DNA from: Crambe crambe
Lineage: Eukaryota > Porifera > Demospongiae > Poecilosclerida > Crambeidae
Assembly (NCBI GenBank): GCA_963924555.1
Contig: OZ004593.1
Location: 2,352,480-2,416,479, forward strand
Reading direction: 5' to 3'
DNA: 64,000 bases
Numbering within the stretch: the first letter of the stretch is position 1; each line of letters starts with the position of its first letter. The notes beneath the pieces are model-generated. The model worked only from the letters and a program-made list of their open reading frames with translations, searched no databases and was not told the origin of the DNA. Shown in pieces: positions 35,401-45,700 of the stretch. Both the position numbers and the translations under genes were made by a program.

Positions 35401-38337
35401 TACTCTGAGTGGATGTATTATGTCTTTTGTCCTCTTCTCTCTTGAACCATGCCGCCCACCACCAAAGAACATGTCAAATACATCCATAGCAGAGTGGCCG
35501 TCACGCCCTCCTCCTTCCTTCAGTGCCTCCTCTCCTCCCTTGTCATAAATCTTCCTCTTCTTCTCATCACTCAACACTTCATAGGCTTGAGCAATTTGTT
35601 TGAACTGCATACAAAAAGTAAATATTAGCTAACTCCTGAGTGGGGCTGGGGGTATGGCCAAATTTTTAATTACCCTCTAGCATAGTCATAATACAACCCC
35701 CCTGTTCTTTAAGAGTGTTAATTTACCCTCTCCCCTCATTTACAGCATGATAAAGGTGTTTCTACAACACTAACATACACAGGGGTGTTATGATGTACCT
35801 CCAGACACATTCTCACTATAACTAACCTTTTCTTCTGCCTCTGGACCTGGGTTTTTATCAGGGTGGTATCGCAGGGCCATCTTACGATAGCTCTTTTTGA
35901 GTTCACCTTCAGTGCAGTTGGGGTTAACCCCAAGGATATCTAGAGTAAAGGAAAACAGAATATCGATATACAGCTAGCTGATCACAAGTAATTGTAACAC
36001 GAGTACTGTGTGATATTTCTACTCTCTCAATTGTATATCACCAGATAAGAAGGCTATTGCTCACTTCTTGGGACAAATCCTAGTCTTGCACAGACTTTCT
36101 TGGATGGGTGGGGCTTCACAGAGAGGGAGAGGGAAAGTCTGGTAACTGTGGCCAGGTTTCAGTGGACACTGGAATGCACTTGTCACACGCACAAAAGAAT
36201 TTAATAATCTTAAGTGCTGATATGGAGACAGCCAGATACAGACAGACTTGACTGCTGCCTCCTGTTCACACCTTAGTGCATCTCCTTGATAGCTTGTTTG
36301 ATAGTGAGAGATATCCATCTTCATCACATCCTGAATGTGCAATCGTTTATAGCTGATGCATGATATTCATGACCATTTTTTTGGATTTGCGATCTGATTG
36401 GTGCTGCCACAAATTCCTGCAGTGTCCACTGAAACCTGGCCACAGTTACCAGACTTTCCCTCTCCCTCTCCATGAAGCCCCACCCATCCAGGAAAGTCTG
36501 CGCTAGACTAGCTAAAGGGGTGATTTTGATTTAATGTGTGTTTTTTTTTTGTTTTGTTTTTTTGCTTATCTCTTAAGGCCAGACCAACTTGATCTTCTGT
36601 TTCACGGATACGGCGGGTCTAAATTCATGACTTCCAGGAAATAAAAATAATAGTGGGCGGGTACCGCACGCGCGCCGTGGAGCTAGCCAGCTGTCGGTCA
36701 ACAATGGCTACTCCTTCAACTTCGGCTTGGCTATCACTAGTAGTGAAGCGCAGCACGACTATTGTCGTACCTCGAAAGATTGTCAATGTTTCGTGGGCAA
36801 GCAGTTTTGGTGAACTGATGATCGCTGCAGACGGAGGGCTGGAACAGGAGACTGTGGATAAAGTAATCATATCTACAAATGAAAGTTTTTTTTGATCCTT
36901 TTCATGAGGTTGAAATATCAGCACCTGTATCGATCTGTGATGTGTTTAAGTGCCATTTCGTGTGTATCTTCTTGAGAGAACAAACTGCTGCTGCTCCCAT
37001 CACAAATGGATCCTGATTTGGAAGAAATGATTCGTAACAAGTCAACATTAAACAGAACTACGAACTGCAATTGAAAGGTCTCCTACTCTTGCGTCTGGTT
37101 TTGGTGACTGTATGAGTTCTGTGATAGCCCGATTGGCTCAAAGATTCATCCAGATGAAACTCAAGAAAGAGCCAATTCAATGTGCTAATGCTGCTTCCAA
37201 GGAAGAAATTGATGATCATTTTGAAATACTTCACTTTATTGAACCATCACTCTCTCAGGATAATCTGAAAGTTAATACAGCCCCAGCCCTTCAAAAATTT
37301 TTGGATACTCACTGCCATTCAACACATTACGTCTTCCAAATGACCCATCATGTTTACAGCACCCAGTTCAAATGGATCCAGAGAAATACAAAGAACTTCA
37401 TTTGCTTCCACTCCCACTTCTGGACGTTACAAAAGAGCACTATTGCCCAAGTGAAAAAGACCGTCCTTCTCTGAATCAAGCGGGTGACTCAGCTGCTATT
37501 GAAGCAGACACAAAACATAAGGCAATACTCAACAGTAACAAGGTTCGGGCAATCCTACATTGTCAAGAATGCTTTAAGCCAAGATGTGTTTATGCTGCAC
37601 GAAAACTCGGTACAAATGAAAAACTACTTTTATTGAAGACAAGACATACACCTGTGGAGCTCCAGTTTTCCCTCAGGCTTCACCACTAGCAGACACAGTA
37701 GTTGTTCAACAGAACATTGGCTGCACTACTCCTATGGAGACACAATACTACAGTGCAATATTGGTGTCCTTTCCACCAGTGTGCTACTATTGTGGTGGTG
37801 GTGAAGAATCTCTCATTGAAGATGACAATACTATTGAACTCAGGAAAGAGTATGCTGTAGTGCGTCCTCTGTGGTTTTTTTGCAAGTCAGAGGGGAAAGT
37901 GCCCTTTGTTCGGATGCCAAAAAACGCCCTCGACTCAGCTAGCCAGTTTCTTTTTTATTAATATGTTTATGCCGTTTTTAGTTTTTGGCCCATTTGAAGG
38001 TCATTAATAATATTATTTTAATTTTTTTTTTTGCCTGCCTACCTGGTCATTAATTTAGCCAAAAATATCCGTGAAACAGAAGATTAAGTTGGTCTGGCCT
38101 AATCAAGTAAATTTATTGGGAGTCATAAAAACTCACCATAAAATTTGGTTTCCTTCACCATCTTCACAGTTCTCCCACAAGGATTCTATACTGCATATAA
38201 AAAGAAGGGAAGGGATCCATTCTAATTAAAGCACACTCTAATCTTGGGAATGGTACATCACTCCCATCATCCATAGTTTTTGTATAACATAAATACAACA
38301 CATAATCCCTAACAGCTCAGAAATCAACATACTCACC
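32482..38337 (-). CDS. DNAJA1: Type I HSP40 co-chaperone, DNAJA1-like, 13 coding exons, 402 aa
   Basis: Coding exons: 38161-38137, 35939-35827, 35604-35404, 35290-35195, 35097-35053, 34861-34774, 34713-34652, 34248-34186, 33993-33898, 33516-33328, 32836-32723, 32662-32609 and 32544-32482. All have GT-AG sites and matching phases, and total 1209 nt. A non-coding leader exon ends at 38337 (donor GTGAGT), and exon 2 starts at 38190. The N-terminal J domain has HPD at residues 34-36, which stimulates HSP70 ATPase. A Gly/Phe region follows, then four CxxCxGxG-type repeats ([32 protein letters not shown]), then the C-terminal substrate-binding part. The protein ends GVQCQTQ, a CaaX box for farnesylation as in vertebrate DNAJA1. 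Length and MVKET start match that subfamily. Introns carry two MITEs and a Harbinger-like element. Confidence 0.95.
33031..33243. mobile_element. Foldback MITE in a DNAJA1-like intron
   Basis: TAAAGTCTATTTGCATTCAC at 33031 pairs with its complement ending at 33243. The arms are ~72 bp long with some mismatches. It lies in the intron between coding exons 10 and 11. Confidence 0.75.
36090..36515. mobile_element. MITE with ~90-bp terminal inverted repeats in DNAJA1-like intron
   Basis: The left arm starts TAGTCTTGCACAGACTTTC and runs to GTTTCAGTGGACACT (~36172). The right arm (about 36420-36515) is its complement, ending GAAAGTCTGCGCTAGACTA. Terminal TAGTCT resembles the ends of the micro-MITEs elsewhere in the window. 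I find no clear target duplication. Confidence 0.75.
36577..38099. mobile_element. 1.5-kb PIF/Harbinger-like element nested in DNAJA1-like intron
   Basis: Terminal inverted repeats of 34 bp with one mismatch start GGCCAGACCAACTTRATC. TAA is duplicated at both edges (36574-36576 and 38100-38102). GGCC ends with a TWA 3-bp duplication are hallmarks of PIF/Harbinger (established). The interior has plus-strand frames at 36703-36895, 37112-37474, 37372-37689 and 37734-37961. They include [17 protein letters not shown] and CYYCGGG (possible zinc-binding pairs), but no recognisable DDE transposase. The element is likely non-autonomous with transposon-derived or captured coding pieces. Confidence 0.75.
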
Positions 38338-38407
38338 TGGGATATGCTGTATGACTGCACTTGGGATTGAATTGATGAAATTTACTATAAGCTGGCTAGC
38401 TGAATGG

Positions 38408-38420
38408 TATAAAAAATATA
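38408..38420 (-). promoter_or_regulatory. TATA-like element for the DNAJ gene
   Basis: The minus strand reads TATATTTTTTATA about 70-80 bp upstream of the leader-exon donor and ~70 bp downstream of the heat-shock element. The spacing suits a leader exon starting near 38385. Positional inference. Confidence 0.35.
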
Positions 38421-38491
38421 ATGGTACTTCCTACACTCTACTATACTACTGTTATCAGTGCATGCAGCAGGGAAATCACCAGAACTTCCTA

Positions 38492-38523
38492 GAACTTTCT
38501 AGAACCAAAAGTCTAGAACATTC
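38492..38523. promoter_or_regulatory. Heat-shock element between DNAJA1-like and TEN1
   Basis: GAACTTTCTAGAA (38492-38504) is a perfect GAAnnTTCnnGAA trimer of HSF pentamers. A second pair GAACATTC follows at 38516-38523, and an extra half-site AGAACTTCC precedes at 38481. HSF1 binding to such inverted GAA repeats is established. The site serves the DNAJ gene by logic; whether TEN1 also responds is unknown. Confidence 0.8.
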
Positions 38524-38586
38524 CGCAGTTCCAGTAAATTATGCCTAATCAGCAATTATTTACCCGCGCCGCGCGCCTAACTGCGA

Positions 38587-38594
38587 TGACGTCA
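38587..38594. promoter_or_regulatory. Palindromic CRE (TGACGTCA) at the TEN1 start
   Basis: A full 8-bp CREB/ATF consensus sits 9-16 bp upstream of the TEN1 ATG, next to a GC-rich CCGCGCCGCGCGCC stretch. It is close enough to lie at the transcription start. Confidence 0.6.
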
Positions 38595-38602
38595 GGATTG
38601 AA

Positions 38603-38995
38603 ATGGCAGGAGCTGCGAAGTTCATCAGCATTAAAGATTTGCTGGCAATCAGTAATCCATCTCAAACTGGAATGATCAGAATCATTGGAAGGTTGGAGAA
38701 ATATGACATCAAGAATAGCATCATTTGGATACAGGACCACAATACACCTTCTCTGCAAGTGGCGGTCAATTCCTCCAATATAGAACCATTTCCCTCCAAA
38801 GTGGGCGTATTGTATCAGTTCATTGGTGAGGCTGATTACAGAGTTATCCCCAATAGTGATGACTCTGTCAAATGTGTGATGTTAAATGCATTGGTGTATC
38901 GTTGCACTGATGGTTTGGATTTGAACGTTTACTTAAAATCTCACATGGCAAGAATGAGAGACTTGGAACAAGAATCATTTAATGATAACATATAA
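38603..38995 (+). CDS. TEN1: TEN1 homologue, CST complex subunit (130 aa)
   Basis: Single-exon frame. TEN1 is the small OB-fold subunit of the CTC1-STN1-TEN1 complex, which binds single-stranded DNA and aids C-strand fill-in at telomeres and stalled forks (established). What I see fits: about 130 residues, IRIIGRLEKYDIKNSIIWIQ (residues 25-44), LQVAVNSSNIEPFPSKVGVL then YQFIGEAD, and a C-terminal VYRCTDGLDLNVYLKSHMA. This order of GRL..YD, L.V, EPF..VG.LY..GE and C..G.NL/DL is the TEN1 pattern. No other OB-fold subunit of this size shows it. The ATG has good context (GAAATGG). It runs divergently from DNAJA1-like (441 bp between start codons) and converges with SNAPIN (102 bp between stops). 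Confidence 0.8.
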   Translation: MAGAAKFISIKDLLAISNPSQTGMIRIIGRLEKYDIKNSIIWIQDHNTPSLQVAVNSSNIEPFPSKVGVLYQFIGEADYRVIPNSDDSVKCVMLNALVYRCTDGLDLNVYLKSHMARMRDLEQESFNDNI

Positions 38996-39097
38996 ACCAA
39001 TCACACAACATCATGAGAAATCACATGACAACCACAAAGTGACATTGTTGACAGACATGCTTATACATGTGTCCATCCTATTCACCTGTGATTACTG

Positions 39098-39895
39098 TTA
39101 TTGACAAGCTTCAATTGATGCTTTCTGTCTAGCAGTCTCTCTTGTCACTGTTCTGTGGAGTTTTTCTAACCGATCCTGTTTACATAATGGAGGGAAAAGA
39201 CATAAATGAAAGAAGCACTCAAAGAACATGTGATTATTTCCTTGTGTATGAATTGAATCAATGCATGTGGCATGTAATTTTAATTTTAAAAGCAGGGGTG
39301 GAGTTGCTTGCTATAGGGAGAGAGTACAAGTACAAGTGCCATGGTTATTGCATTTTCAACCCTTTACCAACTCAAGGTTTTGTGATATGGAAACCATCAA
39401 GTTGATATAGTCAGATGATTTACTCACTTGTACATTTTGGAGAATGTCATTCACGAGCAATATTCTCTTTCTTGAATTGGCTAACTTTTTAATGTAGATA
39501 TCCAAGTCCACAGGAACCTTCTGTTTTTCAGACAGTGCTCTCAATTCTGAGTGGTAGATGGGTTGTATGATCTCAATATACCTAGCTCTGTGCTAATCCC
39601 TTTCCCTTGGGTTGGTAAAGGGTCTGGCCCATGAGACTAGCCTCAAAGTTTATCTACTACATGATATATGAAATGTACCTACCTTCTGCCAAATAGTCTA
39701 TCTTTTCTCTCAGCTCGGCTTGGCTCTTTCTGTAGTAGAAGTGGGTGCATAAGCTTTAATCGTGTGATCACTCATTGCTTACCTGACGTTCCCTATCTTT
39801 CCATCTACTTGTTCCACGGCAGGAGACAGGATGGCCAAGATACCAGCGGCAAACTGCTCCTCTTTACGACTGTCATCCAAGCTCAACTCAGCCAT
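39098..39895 (-). CDS. SNAPIN: SNAPIN, BLOC-1/BORC subunit (118 aa, four exons)
   Basis: Exons 39895-39783, 39729-39683, 39546-39428 and 39175-39098 join in phase to 119 codons including TAA. SNAPIN is a coiled-coil subunit of BLOC-1 and BORC, acting in lysosome and lysosome-related organelle biogenesis, endosomal transport and SNARE binding (established). Diagnostic blocks are LSPAVEQVDGKIGNVR in the N-terminal helix, LRALSEKQKVPVDLDIYIKK then LANSRKRILLVNDILQNVQ, and the terminal LEKLHRTVTRETARQKAS. The protein is slightly shorter than the vertebrate one (136 aa), mainly at both ends. The start codon lies 113 bp from that of MFSD12-like, in divergent orientation. Confidence 0.9.
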
Positions 39896-40008
39896 GATAC
39901 TATTGATAGATTGGGATAAACCACGCCCACACACAAGCCACGCCCCTTATGCTTTTTAGTACCAGCCACTCCTACAATGTATGTGGTTTTAGCTAGCTAG
40001 CGCTCACC
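39896..40008. promoter_or_regulatory. 113-bp divergent promoter of SNAPIN and MFSD12-like
   Basis: The whole space between the two start codons is 113 bp. It contains two CACGCCC boxes (ACCACGCCCACACA and GCCACGCCCC), which fit Sp/KLF-type binding, and no clear TATA box. Both 5' leaders must be very short or overlap. Confidence 0.65.
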
Positions 40009-42453
40009 ATGGATGAGCAAGAAGTAGTGGATGAGATTGCCTCGCCTCCTCTAAACCCTGGGAATGAGGCTACGAAGGAGATGCAGGTGCCCTTTCCACT
40101 CTATCGCAGAATAGCCTATGGAACAGCCAACTTTCTCAATTTGCTTGCAGTCTCCATGTGGTTCACTTATGGAGTCGGTTTCTACCAAAAGGTTCTCCAG
40201 TTGCCTCCAAAGAGTGCTGGCACAATCATCTTGGTTGCACAAGTTGGAGGAGCAGTCTCAACACCATTCATAGGGATGTGGTCAGATGGTTGTCGGTGTA
40301 GGTTTCCAGGACGGCGAAAAATCTTCCAGTTAGTTGGAGTCATTTTTGTGGCAGTGTCTTTTTTCTTCATCTGGCACAGCTGCCTTGGATGTTCGACAGC
40401 TCCTGTACAATATCAAGTCTTGTACTACTCTTCGTTTGCTATTGTGTTTGAGTTTGGTTGGGCGGCCACTCAGATTGGACAACTATCACTCATTCCTGAA
40501 CTTACATCTGATAAGAATGTGCAGACTGAACTTAATTCCATCAGGTATAGCCTCTAGCTCCAGAAGAACAACAAAAGAGGCAATTCCAGGCCTAACCAGA
40601 GCTACTGCAGAAGAAATCTATATATGAATAATTACCAATTTGAGCAAAACATTTCCCCCACTTTACCTTATTAGCCTATTCGTGTAGGTATGGTTTCAGC
40701 ATCTCTGCAAATTTGCTGATGTTTAGCTGCTTTTGGATCTTACTGGAGAAGATCAACAAAAGTGTTGATGTAGCTGACCTCACTCCAGATGATAAAATTA
40801 TATTCTGGGTGAGTTAAAGAAGTGGAGAAAGTAGTTAATTGCAAGCACTTGAATTTCAATTTTAGATTATGGCAGTGGTAGTTATCTGTGTTGGAGTTCC
40901 TGTGGCATCAATCTTCCAGTTCTGCATTCGTGAGAGATCAATTTTAAGGCCACTGCCTGCACTAAAGTGGTATCGATGGCTGATAAACCCAAAATTCTAC
41001 TTGGTTAGTAACTAACTTCATATTCTTAGGGGGGTGTACTTTTAAAACCAGCCCTTTCCTGACTTGATCTTAACAGGGTGCATGTGGATATGCTGCGGCT
41101 CGGATAATGACCTTAATACCTCAATCCTACATACCTCTGTACTTCATAGACACTCTTGGAATGGATAAGGTGAGTCTCAACCACATCTCAATGAATAGCC
41201 ATCTATCGACTTCAGTCATCTTTTAGACCAGCATTGCTAAAGGTCCCCTTGTCTTGTACATCATTGGATTTGTTTGTACACTCATTGTCAAACGCTTTAG
41301 TAAAATCATTGGAGCTAAGGTATGTTTGTATGAAATAATTAAGACATTAATACATGCAGTATTGCATATACTGCAGATGACGTTCTTTGTTGGAATTGTA
41401 GTGGTCTGGGGGGCACTGTAAGTTTATTGGAACGTGCAAGAGTTTTACCCTATGACTGGCATTGATAATTATTTCATGCTTGTATAGGATATGGTTTTGG
41501 GTAGCAGATCCGGCACCTAAATCCACCTCATCAAGTGTGTTCCAGTGGCCTCGAGATTCTATATACGGTGCCATTGTGTTGCTAGGAGGTGGAGGGGCCA
41601 TCGTGAATGTGATGTCCATGGCAATGATTGCACACAACATTGGCCCTTATGCTGTAAGTGTGATATTTGAGGCGTGGACAGTGGTGGTATAGAAATGAAT
41701 TTTACTATTATACATTCCAGCTCACACTTAGCTATAATCAGCAGGTTAGGCATTTGCCAAACCTTTCTCAACAAAAACTGTTATTGAATAGCTATATATA
41801 CGTAGTAGATATAAGTTGGTTAATGCAAATTGAAAGTCTCTAGATCTAAAGACCTGATATCACCATCATAATAAGAATCGTAGTACTTATTGCCAACGGT
41901 CAGTGGATATTTGGGCCAGAAGATATTCTATATCATGAAGGATACGCTGGGCCACTGTTATCTAATTATTATACACAGGGTAGCAGTGCTTTTGTCTATG
42001 GTTGGGTGGCATTTGCTGATAGAATCACCAATGGTGTGACTGTAAAGATCATACAACAAATGCAACCTGATGAATCTTCATCGTAAGTCCTATAGCTAGC
42101 TACAGCTATCTGCAGCATTTGCAAAACCTTGAATTTATGTAGGTTACCTGATTTTTATCGTCATGTTCTTGTATTTGCTCCATTTGCTGGAAGTGCTCTT
42201 GGTTTGTTTACCATTTCATGCATAAAACTATTTGAGCTCATTGGACAAGATACCAGATGTAGCAGTAGAAAGGTTAGTACCAACTATAGAGATATTGAAT
42301 ATACAAGATATAGCTATAATACAATAGGCTATAGCTAGCTACGATTGCATAATTATTTGGCATAGATTTTATTCTTTCTTTCAGCACCTAGACATTCAAG
42401 ATTCAGAAGTACATGTGAAGTCACAATATGGAGCCATTCAACATACAACCTAG
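40009..42453 (+). CDS. MFSD12: MFSD12-like major facilitator transporter (496 aa, ten exons)
   Basis: Exons 40009-40544, 40688-40808, 40866-41003, 41077-41169, 41227-41319, 41377-41417, 41488-41653, 41979-42082, 42143-42272 and 42385-42453 have good splice sites and phases, totalling 1491 nt. MFSD12 is a 12-helix MFS protein needed for cysteine import into lysosomes and melanosomes (established in mammals). Evidence includes the N-terminal LLAVSMWFTYGVGFYQKVL, TPFIGMWSDG with GRRK, CLGCS, FEFGWAATQIGQLSLIPELT and the late GPYAGSSAFVYG/ADRITNGV block. All these are signature stretches of this family. The seventh to eighth exon join is supported by exact length match in the GPY..SAFVYG region; a small candidate exon at 41721-41744 was left out. 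Its retrotransposon neighbour begins 86 bp after the stop. Confidence 0.88.
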
Positions 42454-42539
42454 CTATTAGATTAATTTTTGTATAGAGGGTGGGTGTGGTCATGCAATAA
42501 CACGACAATGCTCTATGACTAAATTTACATGTACGTAAT

Positions 42540-42711
42540 TGTGGTAACCGAGTCGCACGGCTAGTAATGACTTTTTATTGAACTCAACAATGACACACAA
42601 ACTATAACTACAGCTTATAATTTATACTACAACATAAGGAAGTGACACAAAACCACAAGTGCATGCATGCCTTAATTAGTGATTAAAATAAGTTATTAGT
42701 CAGTTATCACA
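42540..42711 (-). repeat. 3' LTR of the retrotransposon (172 bp)
   Basis: TGTGGTAACC...GTTATCACA, identical by eye to 46760-46931. The outer 5-bp target duplication GTAAT is at 42535-42539. On the minus strand the polypurine tract AGAGGGGGGAAG (42723-42712) directly precedes it. Confidence 0.97.
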
Positions 42712-42742
42712 CTTCCCCCCTCTAAGATTTGTGCATCAATAG

Positions 42743-45700
42743 TTACCATCCAAATCGTTCAGGGGGTCGGCAGTGTCGACTCGACTGTCGAGTGGGAGTG
42801 GCACGACTGTTAACCGAGCATGCCTGCTGTGTATGAGGTTGGTGCAGTGGTGATGCAGGAACAGCTGAATTGTCGGGATCTATTGGTGGTGCTGTGGTTA
42901 CTGTGGCAGGAGGCAAATCAGGAAGGTAGATATCATTTTCAGTGGTAGGTTCACTGGGTGGAACAGGAGCAATATTCCTGCTACGGACAGCATCAATATG
43001 ACGACGTACAGTACGACCAGAGTCTAACTCAACATGGTAGGAGAGTGGACCAGTAATTTTGGTTATTTTACCTGGAAGCCAGGTATTCTTAGTGGTTGAG
43101 AAGTCTTTCACATACACAGTATCACCTGCATGATAACTCCTGAGTGGTTTGTGATTGTCATGGTGCTCAGCTTGCTTTGCTTGCTGCCGCTCAACACGAT
43201 GGGAAATGTCCGGAAACAGTCTGTCCAGGCGTGATCGGGGACGACGGTTCATCAGCAGTTCTGCTGGAGGAATTCCGGTTGTGGTATGAGGAGTAATTCT
43301 ATATTTAAATAGAAATTTAGAAAGTCTTTCTTGAATTGAAGCTCCTGGTGTATGTTTAAGTCCACTTTTGAAGGTCTGGACTGCACGTTCGGCAAGGCCG
43401 TTACTGGATGGGTGGTAGGGAGCTGTGGTTGTATGTGTAATGCCGTTTTTGGATAAGAAAGTGTTAAACTCTTCACTCGTAAATGATGGACCATTGTCCG
43501 TTACAACTTTGTGTGGCAATCCATGGGTGGCAAATACAGAACGGAGTGTTTCAATAGTTTTTGAAGAAGTAATAGAGTTCATCAAGTGCACATCTAACCA
43601 TTTTGAGTGTGCGTCAACAAGCACTAAAAACATGTGCCCAAGAAATGGGCCAGCAAAATCGAGATGAAGCCTGCTCCATGGCTGTTGTGGCCATTCCCAT
43701 GGGTGGAGCGGGGCGGCTGCTGGTGCGGGTCGGGACTCTTGACATACATGACAAGTTTTCACCATTTGTTCAATCGCAGTATCCATGCCAGGCCACCAGA
43801 GATATGACCGTGCTAGAGCTTTCATTTTGCTTGTTCCTGGATGGGTTTCATGGAGTTCATCGAGGACGAGTTGTCTGCCTGGTGGAGGAATGATGATACG
43901 AGATCCCCTAAGAAGGCATCCATCAAGGACACTAAGTTCACTCCTACGTGAGGAGTACGGCCGATACTCCTTGTCCAAGAGCTCGTCAGGCCATCCAGAC
44001 ATTAAAAATCTGAGGACACAAGACATGACTGGGTCTTCAGCTGTCCACTGCTTGATGTTGGCAGCACTGACTGTTGTGGACGAGAGGTGATTGATGACCA
44101 GTACCAGATCCTGCGGCACACAATCACTGGACGTAGTGACTGGGCGAGGCAGGCAGCTAAGTGCGTCTGCATTACAGAGATGTTTCCCTGCCTTGTGGCG
44201 TATTGTATAACGGTATGCAGAAAGTGTAACTGCCCATCGTTGTATCCTGGATGAGGCCATATATGGGACTCTGTTATTCTCACCTAACAATGATTTCAAA
44301 GGTTGATGATCTGATTCGATCATGAAGTGACGTCCCCAGAGGTAATGATGGAATTTTTTCACTGCGAAGACAATGGCTAGTGCCTCCTTCTCCAACTGCG
44401 AGTAGTGTTTTTCGGCAGAAGATAGGGTTCTTGAGGCATACGCAACTGGACGTTCCTGACTGTCATCACCAATATGCGAGAGCACAGCACCTATGCCGTA
44501 ATCGGAAGCATCACATGCCAGAAGTAACGGCTTGGTAGTGTCATAATGGGTGAGGAGGGAATCTGCTTGCAGGGCCTCTTTTGCTGACTGGAAAGCTTCT
44601 TCTTGCTCGCAATTCCACTGCCATTTTTGATCCTTGTTTAGGAGGGAGTAGAGGGGGTTGAGTCGAGCAGAGAGATTAGGCAAAAATTTACCATAATAAT
44701 TAATGAGCCCGAGAAATGATCGAAGTTGGGTAACATTCTTGGGGTGAGGGGCTTCCTTGATTGCACGAACTTTCGATCCTGTGGGACGTAGGCCATCTTT
44801 ATCAATCACATGTCCCAAGTATTCAATGCTAGGACGAAGGAAAAAGCATTTTTCCTTGTTAAGGCGTAGACCTGCATCATCTAGCCGTTTCAAAACTTCT
44901 TTGAGGTTGTGTAAGTGATCTTCCATGGTGGTCCCTGCAACTAGGATGTCATCCAGGTAGACACTGACACCGTTGGCACCCTGCAGGAGCATCTCCATGT
45001 GACGCTGGAAAATTGCTGGGGCAGATGCCACACCATATGGCAAGCGGTTGTATTGGAAGAGACCTTTATGAGTGTTAATTGTCACGTACTGTTTCGATTG
45101 TTCATCCAGGGGAAACTGGAGATATGCATTGGAGAGGTCCAGCTTTGAGAAAAATTTTCCTGCAGAAAGATTAGCAAACAGTTCTTCTGCACGAGGCAGA
45201 GGGTAAGTTTCGGTAGGGGATACTTGGTTAATTGTAAGTTTGTAATCCCCACATAACCTAATTTTGCCATTCCGTTTTAACACAGGGACTACTGGTGCAG
45301 CCCACGAGGAAAACTGAACGGGAGAAATTATTCCTTTTTCCTGCAGTTGATTGAGTTCTTCTTCCACCTTAGGTTTCAGTAGGAAGGGGAGGGGTCGTGG
45401 CCTGTGGAATCTGGGCTTGGCTTGGTCATGCACCACTAACTGTACATTAACACCTTTCAAACAGCCAAGCTCATCTGTGAAAACAGCACTGTAGGTGTCT
45501 AGCAGAGTTTGCAAGGGAGTAAGTGATGTAACCATGTGAATACTTTTGAGGTCTACCTCCAACTGAGAGATCCAATCTCTACCCAATAAATTGGGGCCAC
45601 TCCCTGGTACCACATGTATTGACAATGACAACTCTTTCTTATCATACCTCGCTTTGATCCTGGTAGTGCCCAACACCTGGATGCTTTCTCCTGTGTAAGT

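Noticed and set aside
41721..41744. Extra MFSD12 exon LTLSYNQQ
   Set aside because: Although flanked by AG and GT, it would add residues inside the GPY..SAFVYG block, whose length fits the family exactly without it.
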